From Clostridia bacterium (lineage in GTDB: Bacteria > Bacillota > Clostridia > Oscillospirales > Acutalibacteraceae): a stretch of DNA of 39,462 nucleotides. The stretch lies in NCBI GenBank assembly GCA_017399175.1, contig JAFQEE010000071.1:1-39462 (forward strand), written 5' to 3'. Within the stretch, counting starts at the first letter, position 1, and the number at the start of each line of letters is the position of its first letter. Below the pieces are notes generated by a model. It saw only the letters and a program-made list of their open reading frames with translations. It was not told the DNA's origin and searched no databases. A program made the translations under genes and the position numbers. Below, one piece after another: positions 33,694 to 39,462 of this stretch.

Positions 33694-33841
33694 CCTTCCC
33701 CTTGAGGGGAAGGTGGATTTGCCGTAAGGCAAAGACGGATGAGGTGGAAAACTTATTCGTTATAATATGTAACGGTTGCTTTCGCAACCTACACCTCATC
33801 AGTCTCGCGTTCGCTCGACAGCTTCCCCTCAAGGGGAAGCC
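33694..33841. repeat. CCTTCCCCTTGAGGGGAAGG-type repeat element
   Basis: The left part opens with a palindrome of CCTTCCCCT with AGGGGAAGG, then a GCCGTAAGGC hairpin and GATGAGGTGG. The right part is the inverted counterpart: CACCTCATCAGTCTCGCG, TTCGCTCGACAGC, CTTCCCCTCAAGGGGAAG. The centre is about 35 bp of unrelated sequence. The same family appears at 29895 and 39355. It lies between convergent genes. Confidence 0.7.
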
Positions 33842-33861
33842 GCGTTATATTTATTAAGTTT

Positions 33862-34695
33862 TTAATCTCCGCACGCACAGGCAGGTTTGTAACTGTCTTT
33901 CAGGCAACCTTCTTTTGGTGGGAAAAATTCGTCAATAGGAAATTGGATTCGTCTGAATGCATCGCATGGATTTTCATTGTCACAGGCACATTCTTTGTTC
34001 GGGATACAGAAGTCGTATGCAGGTATAAGCATCTGCACATCTCTTTCAAGCTGTACGATTGTGAAGATTCCAAGAGTGACAGTAACTGCTTTCTTTGGTT
34101 CGTCGTCGTAACAGTCGAAATCTCCGTCAAAGCAACGGCATACACATCGAGGAAGTCGTGACGGTTGACAACCACAGCAGGTGCAACAGACATTACATTC
34201 GTTTGCATTACGGAGCTTTGCGTCAAGGCAAATCGGGTCAACTGTCTGTACTTTTGCTTTTGGATTTGTGCTGACCATATCAAGCTGTTCGTCAATGTCG
34301 TTACAAGCAAATTCAGAAGAAAAGACCTTTACATTACCTTCTGAACCGTAAAGAATGCATTTTTTGGAGAATGATGCAAGACCTTCAACGGTGCAAGGCG
34401 GATTTGTGTGGCCTGTGAATACATCAAGGAAGATTTTGAAGTAATATGTGATGTCAACGGAGTAATAACCTCTGTTGAACGGTACTTTTTCAACCTCGAT
34501 AAATGCGTTAAGTACTTCGGCACCCCTGCAACGGACATTTGTTGCACGGTCAATGACACATTGTGCAGAGCCGGTGAAATAAACTCTTAAATCTTCAAGG
34601 CAATCCTTGTCTGCACAGGAGTCATAAACTCTGTTTGTATCAATGCAAACAGCTTCTTTTATTTTAGTGGGCATACAGTTTTTGTTATCTGACAT
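33862..34695 (-). CDS. Cysteine-rich conserved-looking protein, possibly spore-associated
   Basis: A 277-aa protein with 27 cysteines. An N-terminal region (VCIDTNRVYDSCADKDCLEDLRV, 17-39 approximately) is followed by a beta-rich stretch, a dense cluster (CNVCCTCCGC then CVCRC, about 171-193), and a tail with CACDNENPC and FPIDEFFPP. No signal peptide or membrane helix. The pattern is like uncharacterised clostridial proteins I associate loosely with spore coats, but I cannot name a family; metal binding or disulfide cross-linking are both possible. The start at 34695 is set by GGGAGGA; an open frame to 34809 would add 38 residues. It is monocistronic and no clear promoter was found. Confidence 0.7.
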   Translation of the reverse strand: MSDNKNCMPTKIKEAVCIDTNRVYDSCADKDCLEDLRVYFTGSAQCVIDRATNVRCRGAEVLNAFIEVEKVPFNRGYYSVDITYYFKIFLDVFTGHTNPPCTVEGLASFSKKCILYGSEGNVKVFSSEFACNDIDEQLDMVSTNPKAKVQTVDPICLDAKLRNANECNVCCTCCGCQPSRLPRCVCRCFDGDFDCYDDEPKKAVTVTLGIFTIVQLERDVQMLIPAYDFCIPNKECACDNENPCDAFRRIQFPIDEFFPPKEGCLKDSYKPACACGD

Positions 34696-34769
34696 AAATA
34701 TTCCTCCCATAAAATTATCAACTGACAGTACCATTGTATGTGTGAAGAAAATAAATGTTACAATATTAC

Positions 34770-34913
34770 GATTGATAATGAATTCACAAGAATTCAATTC
34801 ATGGAGCATAGCGAGAAATCACGGCATAAGCCAATTCATGCGAAGCAAATCATTATTAAATGAATTGCAAACAGGCTTGCATGAATTGATTTCATCATGA
34901 ATTGTGATAAATC
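34770..34913. repeat. AATTCATG-rich imperfect palindrome
   Basis: About 144 bp with repeated AATTCA/TGAATT words. The outer parts GATTGATAATGAATTC and GAATTGTGATAAATC are roughly inverted, and CAATTCATG (34795) mirrors CATGAATTG (34880). The 546-bp gap 34696-35241 is filled by this element, two further repeats and the proB promoter. Confidence 0.55.
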
Positions 34914-34938
34914 ATATGATTTGCACTTTTGGTGCGTT

Positions 34939-35017
34939 GTAGGGGTCGGCGTCTCGACGACCCGCTGTGGGTTTATCCGGTTACTTATTTAGGGCTGTCG
35001 GGGACGCCAGCCCCTAC
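34939..35017. repeat. GTAGGGG-type palindromic repeat, copy 2
   Basis: Inverted relative to the copy at 11810-11889: it starts GTAGGGGTCGGCGTC and ends GACGCCAGCCCCTAC, sharing CGACGACCCG and GGGCTGTCGGGGACG. Confidence 0.75.
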
Positions 35018-35066
35018 GAAAAATATCCGACAAATTATAATTTATCAGAACCTCATCGGAATTACG

Positions 35067-35134
35067 GTCACCCTGAGTGCAACGAAGGGTCTGCTCATTG
35101 ATGTAAGGAGATTCTTCGCTACGCTCAGAATGAC
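35067..35134. repeat. GTCA-CCCTGAG / CTCAGAATGAC repeat
   Basis: GTCACCCTGAGTGCAACGAA at 35067 and GATTCTTCGCTACGCTCAG before AATGAC at 35134 form an inverted pair. Related to the GTCATTCTGAG unit at 29941. This type is found scattered in many bacterial genomes. Confidence 0.65.
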
Positions 35135-35182
35135 CTGTAATTTTAATTTGATATTCAAACTGATATAAATGTGTAAAAATAG

Positions 35183-35211
35183 TTGTTAAAGCGAAAAATA
35201 TATGATAAAAT
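35183..35211 (+). promoter_or_regulatory. Promoter for proB-proA
   Basis: TTGTTA (35183-35188), 17 nt, TAAAAT (35206-35211), 30 bp before the proB ATG. No T-box-like structure is evident in the short leader. Confidence 0.6.
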
Positions 35212-35241
35212 ATACTGATTATAATTTTACGAGGTAGGATT

Positions 35242-36027
35242 ATGGCAGTTTTAAAGGATGTTAAGCGTATTGTTGTCAAGGTTGGCACATCAACTCTTAC
35301 ATACAGTACAGGAAAAACTAATATAAGAAGAATGCATAAACTTGTCAGCGTGCTTTCTGATATTGTCAATTCAGGAATTGAGGTTGCTCTTGTTACGAGT
35401 GGTGCAATCGGTGTCGGTGTTGGTAAATTAGGACTTAAAGAGAAGCCTGCCGACACAGCAGGAAAACAGGCTGCTGCAACAATCGGTCAATGCGAACTTA
35501 TGTTTATGTATGACAAACTTTTCGGTGAATACGGTCATACTGTTGGTCAGTTGCTTATTACAAAAAGTGACGTTGAAAATGACGAAAGAAGACATAATCT
35601 TATAAACACATTCAACAGATTGTTTGATTTCGGTGCAATTCCTGTTATAAATGAAAATGACAGCGTTGCGGTTGAAGAAATTGTTTACGGTGACAATGAT
35701 TCACTTTCTGCAATTGTTGCAAAACTTATAAACGCTGATGCACTTATTATTCTTACTGATATTGACGGTCTTTATGACTCTAATCCTAATGAGAATGAAG
35801 ATGCGAAACTTATTCCGTTGGTAACTGAAATTGACGATGATTTATATAAAATTGCAGGTGGCAAGGGTTCAACCCTTGGTACCGGCGGTATGGTGACAAA
35901 ACTCCACGCTGCTGAAATCACTATGTCAGCAGGAATTGACACTATTGTTATGAATGGCGAAAATCCTACTGAAATTTATAAAGCACTTGACGGTAAACAG
36001 GTTGGTACATTTTTTAAGGGGAAATAA
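35242..36027 (+). CDS. proB: Glutamate 5-kinase, short form without PUA domain
   Basis: A 261-aa amino-acid kinase catalysing the first step of proline synthesis, ATP-dependent phosphorylation of glutamate. Motifs are RIVVKVGTSTL (9-19), LVTSGAIGVGVGKLGL (about 52-67), PVINENDSVAVEE (about 134-146) and ITDIDGLYDSNP with GTGGMVTK. It ends where the kinase domain ends, so the C-terminal PUA domain of E. coli-type ProB is absent. ACGAGGTAGG precedes the ATG. proA follows 3 bp later. Confidence 0.95.
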   Translation: MAVLKDVKRIVVKVGTSTLTYSTGKTNIRRMHKLVSVLSDIVNSGIEVALVTSGAIGVGVGKLGLKEKPADTAGKQAAATIGQCELMFMYDKLFGEYGHTVGQLLITKSDVENDERRHNLINTFNRLFDFGAIPVINENDSVAVEEIVYGDNDSLSAIVAKLINADALIILTDIDGLYDSNPNENEDAKLIPLVTEIDDDLYKIAGGKGSTLGTGGMVTKLHAAEITMSAGIDTIVMNGENPTEIYKALDGKQVGTFFKGK

Positions 36028-36030
36028 ACT

Positions 36031-37269
36031 ATGCTTACAGAAATCGGTAGGAGAGTAAAAAATGCGGCAACAGGACTTTCTGTTGCGTCGACTGAAGATA
36101 AAAACAGAATATTAAAGGCAATAGCAAATGCACTTCGTGAGAATTGCGATGAGATTTTAAAGGCAAATGCAGTTGACCTCCAAAACGGAAGAAATAATGG
36201 TATGTCAGAGGCACTTATTGACAGACTTATGCTGAATGCTGACCGTATTGAGGGAATGGCACAGGGTGTTGAGGGTGTAATCAGTCTTCCTGACCCTGTG
36301 GGCAAGGTTATCTGGGAAACTGAAAGACCAAACGGACTTAAAATCAAGCGTGTCAGCTCACCGCTTGGTGTTATCGGTATTATTTATGAGGCAAGACCAA
36401 ATGTAACAAGTGACGCTGCATCTCTTGCCATAAAGTCAGGTAATACAGCAATTCTTCGTGGCGGTAAAGAGGCGTTTAACTCAAATTCAGCCATAACTGA
36501 CATTATGAGAAATGCCATTGAAAAAGAGGGATTTAATCCTGATATCGTTGAACTTGTTCGTGACACATCAAGAGATAGTGCAACAGCACTTATGAAAATG
36601 AACAAGTATGTTGATGTGCTTATTCCGCGTGGCAGTGCAAAGCTTATCAATGCAGTTGTGGAAAATTCAACGGTACCTGTTATTGAAACAGGTGCAGGCA
36701 ACTGTCATATTTATGTTGACGAGTTTGCTGATATTGATATGGCATCAGAAATTGTTTTCAATGCAAAAACACAGAGAATTTCTGTTTGTAATACAGCAGA
36801 AAGCCTTATTATACATAAAAATATTGCTGAATTTGCTCTTATTGCAATCAAGGCAAAGCTTGATGAAAAGAATGTGACTCTTTACGGTGACGAAATTGCC
36901 TGTGAAATCTGTCCTGATATAGAAAAGGCGACAGAAGAGGATTGGGCAACGGAATATCTTGATTACAAAATGTCAGTAAAGATTGTTTCTTCCCTTGAAG
37001 AAGCGACAGACCACATAAGAAAGTACTCAACAGGTCACAGCGAAAGCATTATTACTGAAAACACAGAAAATGCTGAAAAGTTTATGAATCTTGTGGATTC
37101 ATCAGCGGTGTATCACAATGCGAGTACACGATTTACTGACGGTGGCGAATTCGGTTTCGGTGCAGAAATCGGAATTTCAACACAAAAACTCCACGCAAGA
37201 GGACCTTTGGGACTTGAACAGCTTAACTCATTTAAGTATAAAATCTACGGTAACGGTCAGGTAAGGTGA
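36031..37269 (+). CDS. proA: Glutamate-5-semialdehyde dehydrogenase (gamma-glutamyl phosphate reductase)
   Basis: A 412-aa NADPH-dependent enzyme of the aldehyde dehydrogenase superfamily, second step of proline synthesis. Landmarks are GVIGIIYEARPNVTSDAASL (about 113-132), LRGGKEA, VPVIETGAGNCHIYVD, the catalytic cysteine in R-I-S-V-C-N-T-A-E-S-L (about C255) and the RFTDGGEFGFGAEIGISTQKLHARGP end. It starts 3 bp after proB; the ribosome site is AAGGGGAAATAAACT inside the end of proB. No proC is in the window. Confidence 0.96.
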   Translation: MLTEIGRRVKNAATGLSVASTEDKNRILKAIANALRENCDEILKANAVDLQNGRNNGMSEALIDRLMLNADRIEGMAQGVEGVISLPDPVGKVIWETERPNGLKIKRVSSPLGVIGIIYEARPNVTSDAASLAIKSGNTAILRGGKEAFNSNSAITDIMRNAIEKEGFNPDIVELVRDTSRDSATALMKMNKYVDVLIPRGSAKLINAVVENSTVPVIETGAGNCHIYVDEFADIDMASEIVFNAKTQRISVCNTAESLIIHKNIAEFALIAIKAKLDEKNVTLYGDEIACEICPDIEKATEEDWATEYLDYKMSVKIVSSLEEATDHIRKYSTGHSESIITENTENAEKFMNLVDSSAVYHNASTRFTDGGEFGFGAEIGISTQKLHARGPLGLEQLNSFKYKIYGNGQVR

Positions 37270-37274
37270 GATTA

Positions 37275-37949
37275 ATGGCAAAGAAAAACGCTAAACAAAA
37301 ATTGGCATTTCCCATAGGCTTGATTGTGGTTTTACTTGCTGCAATCGGTCTTGCTACTGTTGTTGTTTCCGGTGTTAAGGGTGTTGGTACTGCTATTGAT
37401 AAGTCAAAGCATTTTGAGGAATACGAAAAGTTCTTTACTCCTGTTGTGCTTATTGACCCTGACACATTTGATGACATCACAAAGGCAGATATGAGTCAGC
37501 TTATGGAAATTTCACTTTGGTCATTACTTAAAAGTGATGTTGACCCTAATTCCTTTGAAAGCAACGACAATGGTCTTGCTATTCCTAAATCGGCAGTTGA
37601 AGAAGAGTTTATAGAACTTTTCGGTACAGAAATTACTCCCGTTCACGGAACAATTGAAGGGTATGCAATCGACTTTGTTTATGACAACACATCAGAAACA
37701 TATACTGTGCCTCTTACAGGTGTTACACCTATTTATACTCCTGATGTTGTAAAGGTAGAAAAGACAACTGACACAGTTGTTGTAACGGTGGCTTGCCTTG
37801 CAGGTGATGCTTGGGAACAGGGTGAAAACGGTGAAATGATTGCTCCTACACCTGATAAATACATCAGAATTACTTTAAGAGAAAACAACGATAATCTCTT
37901 TATTTCTGCTATTCAGAACACAACTGCTCCTGAGGTTGCTGTGTCTTAG
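37275..37949 (+). CDS. Unrecognised membrane-anchored protein
   Basis: A 224-aa protein with a Lys-rich start and one transmembrane helix (about 11-33), then about 190 outward residues rich in Asp, Glu and Thr with alternating hydrophobic residues, suggesting beta structure (YAIDFVYDNTSETYTVPLTG; VVVTVACLAGD). No known domain recognised and no catalytic pattern visible. AAGGTG (37263-37268) sits 6 nt before the ATG at 37275, inside the end of proA, so it is probably co-transcribed with proBA, though a link to proline synthesis need not follow. Confidence 0.8.
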   Translation: MAKKNAKQKLAFPIGLIVVLLAAIGLATVVVSGVKGVGTAIDKSKHFEEYEKFFTPVVLIDPDTFDDITKADMSQLMEISLWSLLKSDVDPNSFESNDNGLAIPKSAVEEEFIELFGTEITPVHGTIEGYAIDFVYDNTSETYTVPLTGVTPIYTPDVVKVEKTTDTVVVTVACLAGDAWEQGENGEMIAPTPDKYIRITLRENNDNLFISAIQNTTAPEVAVS

Positions 37950-38152
37950 TGCAAAAAACTACTGCACAGGAAGAAACATCTGCACAGTAGCATGAACTTA
38001 ATTTATATTCAATCCGCTGTAAGTATGGGCTATTTTAAAAAGCAACGCTTACCCGATACCATATAATACGGTTATCTTATTACATTTTATGGATTTTCAG
38101 CGGACAAGTGACAAAAATTATAAAAGCAATAACATATAAGTGAGGATTATTT

Positions 38153-39274
38153 ATGCTCCAGTTTGAAGAATTAAAATTAAGACTTATAGCCCACGAGGAG
38201 GAACTTTCTAACCTTGCTGATGCATTGGGTCTTGAAAAAATGAAAAATGAGATTGCTGTTTTGGAAGAACAGCAGGCACAGGAAGGTTTCTGGGATGATA
38301 TTCAGAATTCACAGAAAGTGCTTCAGCGAACAAGCGTATTAAAGAACAAGGTTTCGGCATATGAAAGATTAAAAGCAGATTATGACGACGCTCTTGTTAT
38401 GATTGAACTTGCTGATGAGGAAGAAGACGAAAGTCTTGTTGATGAGTGCACACAGGGTGTTGATAAGTTTGAAAAAGACCTTGATTCACAGACGCTTTCA
38501 ACACTTCTTACAGGTGAATACGACTCAAAGAATGCTATTCTTACATTCCACGCAGGAGCAGGTGGTACAGAGGCTCAGGACTGGGCACAGATGCTTTTCA
38601 GAATGTACAACCGTTGGGGTGAGCGCCACGGATATAAGGTGTCAACACTCGACTATCTTGACGGTGACGAAGCAGGACTTAAATCTGCTTGTATTCTTAT
38701 CGAAGGTGAAAACGCATACGGCTTTATGAAAAGTGAAGCGGGTATTCATCGTCTTGTTCGTGTTTCTCCTTTTGATGCATCAGGCAGACGCCATACATCA
38801 TTCGCATCTCTTGAAGTAATGCCTGAAATCGATGAAGACACAAATGTTGAAATTAATCCTGACGATATTGAAATGGCAGTTTATCGTGCAAGTGGTGCAG
38901 GCGGACAGAAGGTTAATAAGACTTCATCTGCAGTTCGTCTTACACATAAGCCAACAGGTATCGTTGTTTCCTGTCAGGTGGAAAGAAGCCAGCATCAGAA
39001 CCGTGAGGTTGCTATGACAATGCTTAAATCAAAACTTATTGAGATTAAAGAGCGTGAGCATCTTGCGAAGATTGAAGATATCAAGGGTGACCATAAAGAA
39101 ATCGCGTGGGGTAGCCAGATTCGTTCTTATGTATTTATGCCATATACACTTGCAAAGGACCACAGAACATCTTTTGAAAACGGTAACATAAATGCAGTTA
39201 TGGACGGTGACCTTGACGGATTTATCAATGCATATCTTAAATTGCAGTCACAGAAAAACCTTGAAAATAACTAA
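38153..39274 (+). CDS. prfB: Peptide chain release factor 2, frameshift-free
   Basis: A 373-aa class I release factor recognising UGA and UAA. The anticodon-like SPF is at 205-207 and the GGQ that triggers peptide release at 250-252 ([15 protein letters not shown]). The reading frame is continuous through the N-terminus ([14 protein letters not shown], about 21-34), where many bacteria have an in-frame TGA needing +1 frameshift; no CTTTGA is found there. GTGAGG precedes the ATG by 7 nt. The 203-bp gap before it (37950-38152) holds a weak CTACTG/CAGTAG hairpin, a TCCGCTG/CAGCGGA pair and a possible TATAAT near 38063, none decisive. Confidence 0.96.
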   Translation: MLQFEELKLRLIAHEEELSNLADALGLEKMKNEIAVLEEQQAQEGFWDDIQNSQKVLQRTSVLKNKVSAYERLKADYDDALVMIELADEEEDESLVDECTQGVDKFEKDLDSQTLSTLLTGEYDSKNAILTFHAGAGGTEAQDWAQMLFRMYNRWGERHGYKVSTLDYLDGDEAGLKSACILIEGENAYGFMKSEAGIHRLVRVSPFDASGRRHTSFASLEVMPEIDEDTNVEINPDDIEMAVYRASGAGGQKVNKTSSAVRLTHKPTGIVVSCQVERSQHQNREVAMTMLKSKLIEIKEREHLAKIEDIKGDHKEIAWGSQIRSYVFMPYTLAKDHRTSFENGNINAVMDGDLDGFINAYLKLQSQKNLENN

Positions 39275-39281
39275 AATACAG

Positions 39282-39306
39282 GGCGAAGTCACGCGACTTC
39301 GCCTTT
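39282..39306 (+). terminator. Terminator of prfB
   Basis: A perfect 9-bp stem GGCGAAGTC/GACTTCGCC with loop ACGC and a short TTT, 8 bp past the stop. Confidence 0.8.
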
Positions 39307-39354
39307 AACTTTTATATATGTAAATTATAATTTGTCGGGTAACACTAATTTCTT

Positions 39355-39462
39355 GTCTCCCCTGAAAGGGGAGATGTCACCGCAAGGTGACAGAGGGGTT
39401 AAAAAGTTCTCTATTAGTAAGTGATAAAAGGAACAAACCCCTCAGTCTCGCGTACGCTCGAC
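39355..39462. repeat. TCTCCCCTGAAAGGGGAGA-type repeat, truncated by window end
   Basis: A palindrome TCTCCCCTGAAAGGGGAGA, a TGTCACCGCAAGGTGACA hairpin and AGAGGGGTT, then after about 35 bp the inverted counterpart AACCCCTCAGTCTCGCG-TACGCTCGAC. Same plan as 33694-33841. Confidence 0.65.

Noticed and set aside
34989-35456. Open frame of 155 codons on the minus strand across the proB start
   Set aside because: It runs through repeats and the proB promoter and 5' end; composition reflects the opposite strand of proB.
37950-38152. Possible riboswitch or small RNA before prfB
   Set aside because: Only short, imperfect pairings are visible and no known riboswitch core was recognised.

Overview
The window is an AT-rich stretch of a bacterial chromosome. 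Shine-Dalgarno sites of the AGGAGG/AGGTG type, TTGACA-N17-TATAAT promoters, a SpoVT/AbrB-type regulator, mreBCD with a class B PBP, and cohesin and dockerin modules together point to a Gram-positive member of the Clostridia. It is most like the Oscillospiraceae/Ruminococcaceae of gut or rumen. The genus cannot be fixed from the sequence alone. Nearly all genes are intact and of ordinary length.

Layout. 1-1719: the 5' end of a gene running off the left edge, then a membrane-anchored metallophosphoesterase (minus). 1908-5302: an FHA protein, a SEDS glycosyltransferase (FtsW/RodA) and a class B PBP, overlapping or closely spaced, ending in a bidirectional terminator. 5358-6185: a secreted cohesin-like protein (minus). 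6273-9924: a minus-strand housekeeping operon of aminotransferase, rsmA, a TSCPD protein and cca. 10100-11576: a small AbrB-like regulator facing a GH43-type hydrolase, with a MITE-like element between them. 12000-19808: sugar genes, namely GH36 alpha-galactosidase, GH4 NAD-dependent glycosidase, PfkB kinase, a frameshifted small gene between inverted repeats, a MATE exporter and an FGGY kinase. 19908-22226: an unrecognised bitopic protein with a long acidic cytoplasmic arm carrying repeated short motifs. 22426-22541: a stand-alone 5S rRNA gene with its own promoter and terminator. 22711-25102: a polyprenyl-phosphate-type glycosyltransferase and a polytopic membrane protein. 25267-29850: mreB-mreC-mreD-mrdA. 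30159-30818: a dockerin protein with a possible chagasin-like domain. 31004-33649: rpsO-pnp, with a structured rpsO leader and a long hairpin in front of pnp. 33862-34695: a cysteine-rich protein (minus). 35242-37949: proB-proA and a membrane-anchored protein. 38153-39274: prfB without the usual programmed frameshift.

How the parts fit. Two separate cell-wall synthesis modules (FHA-SEDS-PBP and MreBCD-PBP2) sit about 20 kb apart. The GH43, GH36, GH4 and kinase proteins lack signal peptides and no sugar transporter is encoded, so oligosaccharides must enter by a transporter elsewhere. Cohesin and dockerin proteins suggest the cell displays protein complexes outside. Intergenic spaces carry several families of palindromic repeats: GTAGGGG-type, CCTTCCCCTTGAGGGGAAGG-type, GTCATTCTGAG-type, an AATTCATG palindrome and two elements sharing an AATAC-ACAAA-GTATT core.

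I found no convincing wholly new defence or mobile system. The points most worth following up are the dockerin/chagasin-like protein, the acidic repeat-motif membrane protein, the 88-nt hairpin before pnp, the MITE that appears to split a shared terminator, and the frameshifted gene boxed by inverted repeats.
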